Part shown: piece by piece, positions 9,925-18,342 of the stretch
Layout: each line of letters begins with the position of its first letter
Numbering within the stretch: the first letter of the stretch is position 1
Origin: Phocaeicola faecium
GTDB taxonomy: Bacteria; Bacteroidota; Bacteroidia; Bacteroidales; Bacteroidaceae
Reading direction: 5' to 3'
Length of the DNA: 64,000 nucleotides
Assembly (NCBI RefSeq): GCF_014837055.1
Contig: NZ_JACSPQ010000001.1
Coordinates: 671,035-735,034, forward strand
Translations under genes and position numbers: made by a program
Notes under the pieces: model-generated
The model's input: only the letters and a program-made list of their open reading frames with translations
Database searches by the model: none
What the model was told of the DNA's origin: nothing

Positions 9925-12438
9925 TTGAAAAAGCCAAACACACTACTGAATGAGATTATGATAAAAAAAAGTCGAAAAGAAAATATTCTAATGAACACAG
10001 ACAGCGAAGACATTTCGATGTTGGCTGAAATAGAAACAGTGCCAAGAGAAGTAACGGAAGAAGAACTGGAGCAGGAGTTTCCGGTTATGACTTTACGCAA
10101 CATGGTTATGTTTCCATCGGTTGTCATGCCTATTACGGCAGGACGCCGCACCACACTGAAGCTGGTAAACGCTGCTTTAAAAAATAGTTCCTCTATCGTT
10201 ATTGCTACACAAAAGCTCAGCGAAGTGGAAAATCCGGGGTACAAAGACCTCTACCCTACGGCTGTTATAGGCAAGGTTTTACGTGTATTCGAAATGCCGG
10301 GAGGAAACACTACGGTTATTCTTCAGGCTAACGGGCCTAAAGTCCATTTAGATGAAATAACCTCCGTACGTCCTTACCTCAAAGGCAAAGTAACGCCTAT
10401 AAAAGAAACAATGGAGGCGGAAGATTCGGATGAGTTTAAGGCATTGATGGATACCTGCCGCGAACAGTGTCTGAAGTTTGTCGAAACGTCGGAACACATG
10501 AGTCCGGACACTTCGTTTGCCATTAAAAATTTGGATAACTCGGAATTATTGGTGAACTTCGTATGTACGAATTTCCCTTTTTCCATCGAAGAAAAGTTTG
10601 AATTGCTCGACCTCAATACGCTGAAGGAACGATTATACCGGCTTATTCAGATATTGAATAAGGAAGTCCAACTGGCTGCCTTGAAGCAAAGCATCCAAAT
10701 GCGTACACGCGAGGAAATTGACCGCCAGCAGCGTGAATACTTCTTGCAACAGCAGATAAAAAACATCCAAGACGAGCTGGGGAACGGACAGAACGATGAG
10801 ATAGACGAACTCCGCCAAAAAGGTGAACAGAAACACTGGAAAAAAGAAGTTGCCGAAATCTTCGAACGCGAGGTAAGCAAACTTGAACGCATCAATCCGC
10901 AATCGCCGGACTATAACGTGCAACTGACTTACCTGCAAACACTGCTTGCGTTGCCGTGGGATGTTTATACAACCGATGTCATCAACATAACAAACGCCGA
11001 AAAGATTCTGAATAAAGACCATTACGGACTGGAAAAAGTAAAAGAACGTATATTGGAACACTTGGCGGTATTGAAGCTGAAGGGCGATTTGAAGTCTCCC
11101 ATCATTTGCTTGTACGGACCTCCGGGAGTAGGAAAAACATCTTTGGGACGTTCTATCGCAGCTTCGTTGAAACGGAAATATGTGCGTATGTCATTGGGTG
11201 GAGTACACGATGAAGCAGAGATTCGAGGACATCGCAAAACTTATATAGGTGCGATGCCGGGACGTATTATCAAGAGTCTGATAAAAGCTGAAACCTCAAA
11301 TCCGGTAGTTATCTTGGATGAAATTGATAAATTAGGCAGAGACCGTCAGGGAGACCCAAGTTCGGCTATGCTCGAAGTGCTTGATCCGGAACAGAACAAT
11401 ACGTTCCACGATAATTACATTGACATCGATTATGATTTGTCGAAAGTCATGTTTATCGCCACTGCAAATAACTTATCTATGATTCCTACTCCCCTGCTCG
11501 ACCGCATGGAGTTGATAGAAGTCAGCGGATACATCACCGAAGAAAAAATTGAGATAGCACGCCGCCATTTGATTCCGAAAGAAATGGAAACAAACGGACT
11601 GAAAAAAGAACACGTTAAGTTCACAAAGGCTGCCATCGAATACATCATTGAAAACTACACCCGTGAAAGCGGAGTGCGTGAGCTGGAAAAGAAAATCAAC
11701 AAAGTGATGCGGAAAATTGCGCTAGAGATAGCAAGCGACAAATTTACTGAACAACATGAGTTGAAACCGTCTGATATTCCGAACTATCTCGGTACACCTG
11801 AATACTCTCGTGACAAGTATCAGGGCAATGAATATGCCGGAGTGGTTACCGGATTGGCTTGGACGGCCGTGGGAGGAGAAATACTTTTTGTTGAAACCAG
11901 TCTGAGCAAAGGAAAAGGAAGCCGTCTCACGCTTACAGGTAATCTGGGAGACGTGATGAAAGAATCGGCAATGCTGGCACTGGAATACCTGAAAGCACAT
12001 AGCCATTTGTTAGACTTGCCGGAAGGTATTTTCGATAATTGGAATATTCATATCCATGTGCCCGAAGGTGCAATTCCTAAAGACGGGCCTTCGGCAGGCA
12101 TTACAATGGTTACCTCACTGGCTTCTGCATTGACACAACGAAAGGTTAAACCTAATCTGGCAATGACAGGAGAAATTACCTTGCGCGGAAAGGTATTGCC
12201 CGTAGGCGGTATCAAGGAAAAAATTCTGGCTGCCAAACGTGCCGGTATCAAGGATATTATCCTTTGCGAGGAAAACCGTAAAAACATAGAGGAAATACAG
12301 CCGTTGTATCTGCAAGGCTTGACTTTCCATTATGTAAAAGACATCAAGGAGGTATTAGATTTGGCATTGACCGATGAGAAAGTGGCAGATGCCATTGATT
12401 TTACCGTAACCGAGGAACAGAAAGAAGAAAAGAAATGA
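9925..12438 (+). CDS. lon: ATP-dependent Lon protease
   Basis: Lon is a cytoplasmic AAA+ serine protease that degrades misfolded and regulatory proteins. In order there is an N-terminal LON substrate-binding domain (from about residue 50), a coiled segment, the AAA+ module with Walker A GPPGVGKT at 398-405 and Walker B VVILDEIDK, and the protease domain with the catalytic serine 723 in DGPSAG and lysine 766 in GGIKEK. The longest frame gives 837 residues from 9925. The promoter at 9908-9915 makes 9958 or 9991 (MNTDSEDIS) a likelier true start. The stop overlaps the tgt start by four bases (ATGA). Confidence 0.95.
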   Translation: MKKPNTLLNEIMIKKSRKENILMNTDSEDISMLAEIETVPREVTEEELEQEFPVMTLRNMVMFPSVVMPITAGRRTTLKLVNAALKNSSSIVIATQKLSEVENPGYKDLYPTAVIGKVLRVFEMPGGNTTVILQANGPKVHLDEITSVRPYLKGKVTPIKETMEAEDSDEFKALMDTCREQCLKFVETSEHMSPDTSFAIKNLDNSELLVNFVCTNFPFSIEEKFELLDLNTLKERLYRLIQILNKEVQLAALKQSIQMRTREEIDRQQREYFLQQQIKNIQDELGNGQNDEIDELRQKGEQKHWKKEVAEIFEREVSKLERINPQSPDYNVQLTYLQTLLALPWDVYTTDVINITNAEKILNKDHYGLEKVKERILEHLAVLKLKGDLKSPIICLYGPPGVGKTSLGRSIAASLKRKYVRMSLGGVHDEAEIRGHRKTYIGAMPGRIIKSLIKAETSNPVVILDEIDKLGRDRQGDPSSAMLEVLDPEQNNTFHDNYIDIDYDLSKVMFIATANNLSMIPTPLLDRMELIEVSGYITEEKIEIARRHLIPKEMETNGLKKEHVKFTKAAIEYIIENYTRESGVRELEKKINKVMRKIALEIASDKFTEQHELKPSDIPNYLGTPEYSRDKYQGNEYAGVVTGLAWTAVGGEILFVETSLSKGKGSRLTLTGNLGDVMKESAMLALEYLKAHSHLLDLPEGIFDNWNIHIHVPEGAIPKDGPSAGITMVTSLASALTQRKVKPNLAMTGEITLRGKVLPVGGIKEKILAAKRAGIKDIILCEENRKNIEEIQPLYLQGLTFHYVKDIKEVLDLALTDEKVADAIDFTVTEEQKEEKK

Positions 12439-13565
12439 AATTTGAACTGCAATACACAGATGCACGCTCGAATGCGCGTGCCGGATTAATCACCACCGAC
12501 CACGGGCAGATAGAAACACCTATCTTTATGCCTGTGGGAACTGCCGGCACGGTAAAAGGCGTACACTTGCGTGAGTTAAAAGAAGATATTAAGGCGCAAA
12601 TAATTTTGGGGAATACCTACCATCTTTATTTGCGTCCGGGGTTAGACATCATCGAAGGAGCAGGAGGCTTGCATAAATTCAACGGATTCGACCGCCCGAT
12701 GCTGACCGACAGTGGAGGATTCCAAGTGTTCTCGCTTTCGGGTATCCGGAAGATGAAGGAAGAAGGCGTGGAGTTCCGTTCCCACATCGACGGTTCAAAA
12801 CATTTGTTTACGCCCGAAAGAGTGATGGATATCGAACGTACCATCGGTGCAGATATCATGATGGCGTTTGATGAATGTGCACCGGGAACGTCTGATTATA
12901 ACTATGCCAAGAAATCAATGGAGCTGACTCACCGCTGGCTGGACCGTTGCATTACGCGCTTTAACGAAACAGAGCCTAAATACGGATATAACCAGTCTCT
13001 TTTCCCCATCGTGCAAGGTTGTGTTTATCCGGATTTGCGCCGGCGTTCTGCCGAATACATTGCGTCTAAGAATGCCGACGGAAATGCTATCGGCGGACTT
13101 GCGGTAGGCGAACCGACTGAGAAGATGTATGAGATGATTGAGGTGGTCAACGAGATACTGCCTGCCGACCGTCCGCGCTATCTGATGGGAGTGGGTACGC
13201 CTGTCAACATCTTAGAGGGTATCGAGCGAGGTGTGGATATGTTCGACTGTGTGATGCCTACGCGCAACGGGCGTAACGGTATGCTCTTTACAAAAGATGG
13301 CATCATGAACATGCGCAACAAGAAATGGGAGAACGACTATTCCCCCATCGAAGCAGACGGAGCTTCGTACGTTGATACCGCATACAGCCGTGCTTATTTG
13401 CGCCATCTCTTCCATGCACAAGAACTTCTTGCCCTACAAATCGCTTCTATCCACAACCTTGCCTTCTACTTATGGCTGGTAAAAGAAGCCCGCAAACATA
13501 TCATTGCAGGAGATTTCTCTACGTGGAAACCCATGATGGTAAAACGCTTGTCTACACGATTATGA
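12435..13565 (+). CDS. tgt: tRNA-guanine transglycosylase
   Basis: Tgt exchanges guanine 34 for preQ1 in tRNAs with GUN anticodons, a step of queuosine synthesis. The 376-residue TIM barrel has the catalytic aspartates D92 (TDSGGFQVFS) and D271 (DMFDCVMPTRNGRNG), plus the GGLAVGE loop. The CxCxxC zinc ligands of the standard bacterial enzyme are absent: residues 308-316 read DGASYVDTA. The partner histidine H340 (SIHNL) remains. It is translationally coupled to lon and to the downstream permease through ATGA overlaps at both ends. Confidence 0.93.
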   Translation: MKFELQYTDARSNARAGLITTDHGQIETPIFMPVGTAGTVKGVHLRELKEDIKAQIILGNTYHLYLRPGLDIIEGAGGLHKFNGFDRPMLTDSGGFQVFSLSGIRKMKEEGVEFRSHIDGSKHLFTPERVMDIERTIGADIMMAFDECAPGTSDYNYAKKSMELTHRWLDRCITRFNETEPKYGYNQSLFPIVQGCVYPDLRRRSAEYIASKNADGNAIGGLAVGEPTEKMYEMIEVVNEILPADRPRYLMGVGTPVNILEGIERGVDMFDCVMPTRNGRNGMLFTKDGIMNMRNKKWENDYSPIEADGASYVDTAYSRAYLRHLFHAQELLALQIASIHNLAFYLWLVKEARKHIIAGDFSTWKPMMVKRLSTRL

Positions 13566-14686
13566 AAATACCGGTAAACATAAAACAACTGTTCAAACAA
13601 AAGTGGCTGAAGAGGCTTGACAGGTACATCATCGTCAAGTTCTTAGGTACTTATTTCTTTGCCATCGCGCTGATTATTTCAATCGCCGTTGTGTTTGACA
13701 TCAATGAAAACATTGATGACTTTATCAAGAACAAAGCGCCGCTCAAGGCTATTGCCTTCGATTATTATCTGAACTTCATCCCCTACTACACCAACCTGTT
13801 CAGCCCGCTGTTTGTGTTTATCGCCGTTATTTTCTTCACCTCGAAGCTGGCGGAAAACTCCGAAATCATCGCCATGTTTTCTACGGGCATGAGTTTCAAG
13901 CGGCTGATGGTGCCTTACATGATTTCTGCTGCCATCATTGCGCTGGTTACTTATGTGCTAAGTACCGAAGTCATACCCACGGGAAGCGTAACGCGACTGG
14001 AGTTCGAGCGGGTGTATAAGAATAAAAAATCGTCCGACTATGCCCGAAACATCCAACTTGAAGTAGACAGCGGTGTCATCGCCTACATGGAACGGTACGA
14101 AGATTATAATAAAACGGGGTATCGGTTTTCGCTGGACAAATTCGAAGACCATAAGCTGGTTTCCCACCTTACCGCCCGGCGGATTACGTATGATACGGCT
14201 CAGGTACATAAGTGGATTATCAAAGACTACATGCTGCGCGAGATGAAGGGAATGCGGGAAACCATCACCAAAGGCGACCGTATCGACTCTATCATCAACA
14301 TGGAGCCGCAGGACTTTCTTATCACCCGAGGCCAGCAGGAAACCATGACCAGCCCGCAGCTGAGGGAGTATATCGACAAACAGAAACAGCGGGGATTTGC
14401 CAACATCAAGGTGTTCGAAGTAGAATATTACCGACGTATAGCCACTTCGTTTGCCGCGTTCATCCTTACCGTTATCGGGCTTTCACTCTCCTCGCAGAAG
14501 CGAAAAGGTGGAATGGGATTACACTTGGGTATCGGTATCGGACTGAGTTTCTCGTACATTCTGTTCCAAACCATATCATCGACTTTTGCCATCAACGGCA
14601 ATATGCATCCGAATCTTGCTGTCTGGATTCCGAACATCATTTACGTCTTTATAGCAGTATATTTATACCGCAAGGCACCGAAATAA
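13562..14686 (+). CDS. LptF/LptG-family permease (lipopolysaccharide export)
   Basis: A 374-residue YjgP/YjgQ-family inner-membrane protein, part of the LptB2FG transporter that extracts lipopolysaccharide from the inner membrane. There are about three membrane segments in the first 115 residues, a periplasmic beta-jellyroll-like domain in the middle, and about three segments at the C-terminus. The start at 13562 overlaps the tgt stop (ATGA). The frame is open further upstream, but only as a shadow of tgt. The name LptG or LptF cannot be settled from this gene alone. It ends the lon-tgt operon, with repeat copy B and a terminator downstream. Confidence 0.85.
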   Translation: MKIPVNIKQLFKQKWLKRLDRYIIVKFLGTYFFAIALIISIAVVFDINENIDDFIKNKAPLKAIAFDYYLNFIPYYTNLFSPLFVFIAVIFFTSKLAENSEIIAMFSTGMSFKRLMVPYMISAAIIALVTYVLSTEVIPTGSVTRLEFERVYKNKKSSDYARNIQLEVDSGVIAYMERYEDYNKTGYRFSLDKFEDHKLVSHLTARRITYDTAQVHKWIIKDYMLREMKGMRETITKGDRIDSIINMEPQDFLITRGQQETMTSPQLREYIDKQKQRGFANIKVFEVEYYRRIATSFAAFILTVIGLSLSSQKRKGGMGLHLGIGIGLSFSYILFQTISSTFAINGNMHPNLAVWIPNIIYVFIAVYLYRKAPK

Positions 14687-14730
14687 GGAACAAGCTGATA
14701 ATAAAGTAATTCAATCTTCACAGTGAGCTT

Positions 14731-14822
14731 GAAAAACACTAACGGTAGAGCCGGTCAACACTATGGGTAGAAATGGTCAACGCTACCGCAAGAAATGCCC
14801 CACGCTAACGGTAGCGTTTTTC
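14731..14822 (+). repeat. 22-base-period intergenic repeat, copy B
   Basis: The clearest copy, 92 bases. After GAAAAA come four units at exact 22-base spacing with cores CACTAACGGTAG, CACTATGGGTAG, CGCTACCGCAAG and CGCTAACGGTAG, ending GCGTTTTTC. The last unit can fold as CGCTA-ACGG-TAGCG followed by T5. It lies between two converging genes, just before the terminator at 14840. Confidence 0.85.
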
Positions 14823-14839
14823 GGGACAGGCTCAATAAA

Positions 14840-14884
14840 AAAAGTTGCAATGAATTTGCGTAACGCGCTTTCATTGCAACTTTT
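14840..14884. terminator. Bidirectional terminator after the lptG-like gene
   Basis: A perfect 15-base inverted repeat (14840-14854 and 14870-14884, core GTTGCAATGA) flanked by A7 and a T-rich tract, between converging genes. Confidence 0.8.
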
Positions 14885-14928
14885 GCTTTTTTTGTTGTAT
14901 TCACTTTTTTCTTTCCCAACGGGGAGCC

Positions 14929-15426
14929 TTATCGGTTAAGATACAAGGCCAATTCGTCTGCGGTTACGTTCTTGGCAACAATCACTCCGCGGCTGTCGAC
15001 CAAGTAATTTTTAAAACCGCTTTTCAAATCGTACGATTTGAATACTTCCGAATCTTCCCCTTCCATTTCCAGATGACAGACCTCTTTGTCTATCCCGTCT
15101 TGACGTACCGCCGCATCAAAAACCGAGCGGTAACGGTCGAACGAAATGGAAATCAACTTCACGCGGGCATCTTTTTCTACGGCATGACTCAGCGTTGCGT
15201 TCGTCATTCGCGAAGCTGCATCGTAGCTTGCCCAAAAGCTCAACAAGGTGTAACTACCATCGGCAGCGTGCAGGTTGAGCGGCTGCACTTCGTTGCAGAG
15301 TGCCAACTCGGGGACTCTCGTACCCACAGCCAGCTTCTCAGTAAATACACTCTCTCTGCTGAATGAAAAAGAGAGTAAGGAACCGGTTATTAATACAACA
15401 AAAAACCATTTTACATTTTTAATCAT
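14929..15426 (-). CDS. Exported thioredoxin-fold protein lacking the CxxC motif
   Basis: A 165-residue protein with an N-terminal signal peptide (hydrophobic stretch at residues 6-22) and a TlpA/thioredoxin-like fold. LLSFWASYDAASR stands where redox-active relatives have FWASWCPPC, so both catalytic cysteines are replaced. The C-terminal half keeps the pattern up to YLVDSRGVIVAKN, where thioredoxins have the cis-proline region and beta strand. It cannot act as a dithiol oxidoreductase, so a binding or structural role is more likely. The gene stands alone, facing the lptG-like gene, and I do not recognise a specific subfamily. Confidence 0.75.
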   Translation of the reverse strand: MIKNVKWFFVVLITGSLLSFSFSRESVFTEKLAVGTRVPELALCNEVQPLNLHAADGSYTLLSFWASYDAASRMTNATLSHAVEKDARVKLISISFDRYRSVFDAAVRQDGIDKEVCHLEMEGEDSEVFKSYDLKSGFKNYLVDSRGVIVAKNVTADELALYLNR

Positions 15427-15669
15427 GTAATTTGATTTTAGTTAATACTATCCGGGACTGTCCTTTTACAGTAATTTCCGCCCGGAACATTATTTCCAAG
15501 ACACCTCTTGCCACAGAAATATCTCTTTCTCTTCGGAAATCCGGTGCAAAGGTAAATCTTTTCGAATAAAAAAAGAAAAACAACGAATAAAATTTATGTT
15601 TTACAGCATGAGTTTTATACTTGTTTAATAAAAACTCCCCCTAAATACGCCCGAAAGCGATATAATTTG

Positions 15670-15677
15670 TACATTTG
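15670..15677 (+). promoter_or_regulatory. -7 box upstream of serB
   Basis: TACATTTG, 18 bases before the serB ATG. The -33 element is not clear. Confidence 0.55.
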
Positions 15678-15695
15678 CATAGATAAATTAACCCC

Positions 15696-16928
15696 ATGGA
15701 AACTAAAACAGAACTGATATTAATCCGCATCAGCGGTGTGGATCGTCCGGGATTGACGGCTTCAATCACCGAAATCTTATCGGAATATGATGTAGATATT
15801 ATGGATATCGGTCAGGCTGATATTCATAGCACGCTTTCGCTCGGTATTCTTTTCAAATGTCATGACAAGGATTCGGGAAATATCATGAAGGAGCTGCTTT
15901 TCAAGGCATCTGCATTGGGTATCAACATCCGCTTTTACCCCATTTCGGCAGAGGAATATGAAGAATGGGTAAACATGCAAGGGAAAAACCGGTACATTCT
16001 TACCCTGCTGGGCAGAAAGCTGACCGCCGCACAGATAGCGGGAGCTACCAAGATATTGGCGCAGCACCAATTGAACATCGATGGCATCCGGCGCCTGACG
16101 GGACGTATTCCGCTGGACGAGAAAAAAGCGAACGTAAGGGCTTGTATCGAACTTTCGGTTCGTGGCACTCCGAAAAACAAAGAGGAACTGCAAAGCCAAC
16201 TGATGCAGTTAAGCAGCTCGCTTTCAATGGATTTTTCGTTCCAGTTGGATAATATGTATCGCCGTATGCGCCGGTTGATTTGTTTCGATATGGACTCTAC
16301 ACTGATAGAAACCGAGGTTATTGATGAGCTGGCGATACGGGCAGGCGTAGGCGAACAGGTAAAGGAGATTACGGAGAGAGCCATGCGCGGTGAAATTGAT
16401 TTCAGGGAAAGTTTTAAAGAAAGGGTTGCCTTGCTGAAAGGGCTGGACGAAAGCGTAATGAAAGAGATTGCCGAAAACCTGCCCATCACGGAGGGAGTAG
16501 AACGACTGATGTACGTGCTGAAGAAGTACGGCTACAAAATAGCCATCCTGTCGGGAGGTTTCACGTATTTCGGCAATTACCTAAAGGATAAGTTCGGTAT
16601 AGATTATGTATATGCCAACCAGCTCGAAATCGTAGACGGGAAACTTACGGGCAGATACGTGGGAGACATCGTAGACGGAAAACGGAAAGCGGAGCTTCTG
16701 CAACTTATCGCACAGGTGGAGAAAGTCGACATTGCGCAGACCATCGCCGTGGGCGACGGTGCAAATGACCTGCCGATGCTTTCTGTGGCAGGGTTGGGCA
16801 TTGCCTTTCATGCCAAACCGAAAGTGGTGGCAAACGCACGCCAGTCTATCAACACCATCGGACTGGACGGCGTGTTGTATTTCCTCGGTTTCAAAGACTC
16901 TTACCTCGACGAACGGGGCAAACTATAA
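15696..16928 (+). CDS. serB: Phosphoserine phosphatase with N-terminal ACT domains
   Basis: SerB makes L-serine from phosphoserine in the last step of serine synthesis. The 410-residue protein begins with two ACT-like domains (about residues 7-90 and 98-185), which may sense serine. The HAD phosphatase domain follows, with motif I DMDSTLIE at 198-205, SGGFTYF near residue 288 as motif II and GDGANDLPML near residue 350 as motif IV. The long N-terminus is typical of Bacteroidetes SerB and makes it about 90 residues longer than the E. coli enzyme. It is followed 28 bases later by a DEAD-box helicase gene, probably co-transcribed. Confidence 0.93.
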   Translation: METKTELILIRISGVDRPGLTASITEILSEYDVDIMDIGQADIHSTLSLGILFKCHDKDSGNIMKELLFKASALGINIRFYPISAEEYEEWVNMQGKNRYILTLLGRKLTAAQIAGATKILAQHQLNIDGIRRLTGRIPLDEKKANVRACIELSVRGTPKNKEELQSQLMQLSSSLSMDFSFQLDNMYRRMRRLICFDMDSTLIETEVIDELAIRAGVGEQVKEITERAMRGEIDFRESFKERVALLKGLDESVMKEIAENLPITEGVERLMYVLKKYGYKIAILSGGFTYFGNYLKDKFGIDYVYANQLEIVDGKLTGRYVGDIVDGKRKAELLQLIAQVEKVDIAQTIAVGDGANDLPMLSVAGLGIAFHAKPKVVANARQSINTIGLDGVLYFLGFKDSYLDERGKL

Positions 16929-16956
16929 GCATATATAAAAGATTGATATACTAATT

Positions 16957-18225
16957 ATGAAGTTTTCAGAACTGAACTTAGAAGAATGCGTTTTACAGGC
17001 ATTAGACGCCATGAACTTTAGCGAATGTACGCCGGTACAGGAGCATACGATACCCGTTATCCTTGAGGGACGTGACTTGATTGGGGTTGCCCAGACGGGA
17101 ACGGGAAAGACGGCTGCCTACCTACTGCCTGTACTCAACCAGCTCAGCAAAGGCGGATATCCGGTGGATGCCATTAACTGTATCATCATGGCTCCTACCC
17201 GCGAACTTGCCCAGCAGATAGACCAACAGATGGAGGGTTTTTCTTACTTCATGCCGGCTTCGAGCGTGGCGGTTTACGGAGGAAACGACGGGGTTCGCTT
17301 CGAGCAGGAGAAGAAAGGACTCACGCTGGGGGCAGACGTGGTGATAGCAACGCCGGGAAGATTAATCAGTCACTTGAGTCTGGGCTACGTAGACTTATCG
17401 AAAGTGTCGTTTTTTATCTTGGATGAAGCAGACCGTATGCTCGACATGGGATTTGCCGACGATATCATGCAAATCGTGAAGTACCTGCCGAAGGAGCGGC
17501 AAACCATCATGTTCTCGGCTACCATGCCAAACAAAATCCAGCAACTGGCAAAAACCATCCTGACCGACCCGGTGGAGGTGAAACTTGCCGTATCGAAACC
17601 GGCCGACAAAATCATACAGGCGGCTTACATCTGCTACGAAGCGCAAAAATTAGGCATCATAAAAAGTCTGTTCAACGCACAGAAACCGGAGCGCGTGATT
17701 ATCTTCGCCTCATCGAAACTGAAGGTAAAAGAGGTGGCTAAGGCGTTGAAGCATCTGAATCTGAATGTAGGAGAAATGCACTCCGACTTGGAGCAGTGTC
17801 AGCGCGAGGCAATCATGCACGAGTTCCGAAACGGCAGAATCAACATGCTGGTAGCTACGGACATCGTGGCGCGAGGCATAGACATCGACGACATCCGTTT
17901 GGTTATCAATTACGATGTGCCTCACGACAGCGAAGATTACGTTCATCGTATCGGACGTACGGCGCGCGCCAACAACGACGGATGTGCCATCACCTTTGTC
18001 AGCGAAACCGAGCAAACCCGCTTTAAACAGATAGAAGACTTTTTAGGAAAGAGCATTTATAAGATTCCCGTACCGGCAGAACTTGGCGAAGCTCCCATCT
18101 ATGCGCCACATACCTCACGCCACAGCGGAAAAAACTGGAAGAATAAGGGAAACGCCGGAAAGAAACATGCTTCCGGAAACCGGAACAGAAAAAATATGCC
18201 ACAACGGAGAACTACCAAAAACTGA
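16957..18225 (+). CDS. DEAD-box RNA helicase (RhlE-like)
   Basis: A 422-residue ATP-dependent RNA helicase. The motifs appear in order: the Q motif region FSECTPVQ near residues 21-28, motif I AQTGTGKT at 45-52, motif Ia APTRELAQQ near 79, motif II DEAD at 156-159, motif III SAT at 187-189, then in the second RecA domain VATDIVARGIDI and HRIGRTAR. The C-terminal ~45 residues are basic and rich in glycine, asparagine and lysine, a likely RNA-binding tail. Such proteins remodel ribosomal or mRNA structure. It follows serB closely and ends at the terminator at 18252-18304. Confidence 0.93.
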   Translation: MKFSELNLEECVLQALDAMNFSECTPVQEHTIPVILEGRDLIGVAQTGTGKTAAYLLPVLNQLSKGGYPVDAINCIIMAPTRELAQQIDQQMEGFSYFMPASSVAVYGGNDGVRFEQEKKGLTLGADVVIATPGRLISHLSLGYVDLSKVSFFILDEADRMLDMGFADDIMQIVKYLPKERQTIMFSATMPNKIQQLAKTILTDPVEVKLAVSKPADKIIQAAYICYEAQKLGIIKSLFNAQKPERVIIFASSKLKVKEVAKALKHLNLNVGEMHSDLEQCQREAIMHEFRNGRINMLVATDIVARGIDIDDIRLVINYDVPHDSEDYVHRIGRTARANNDGCAITFVSETEQTRFKQIEDFLGKSIYKIPVPAELGEAPIYAPHTSRHSGKNWKNKGNAGKKHASGNRNRKNMPQRRTTKN

Positions 18226-18251
18226 CAAAAAAGACATCTATCCGCATAAAA

Positions 18252-18304
18252 AATCCTCTTATTTTATCTTTCATATCGAATGAACAGGATAAAATAAGAG
18301 GATT
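18252..18304. terminator. Terminator between the helicase and GH110 genes
   Basis: A perfect 17-base inverted repeat (18252-18268 and 18288-18304, core CCTCTTATTTTATC) between converging genes. It is A/T-rich at both outer ends. Confidence 0.75.
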
Positions 18305-18342
18305 CTATTTATCTGAAACCGCCTCTGAAAGAAAGGCATCTA

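Noticed and set aside
13472-13561. Upstream extension of the lptG-like gene
   Set aside because: The extra 30 codons overlap tgt and are not family-like. The ATGA overlap at 13562 is the natural start.
14731-14822. Possible CRISPR array from the evenly spaced units
   Set aside because: The units are contiguous with no unique spacers of 30 or so bases, there are only four per site, and there are no cas genes.
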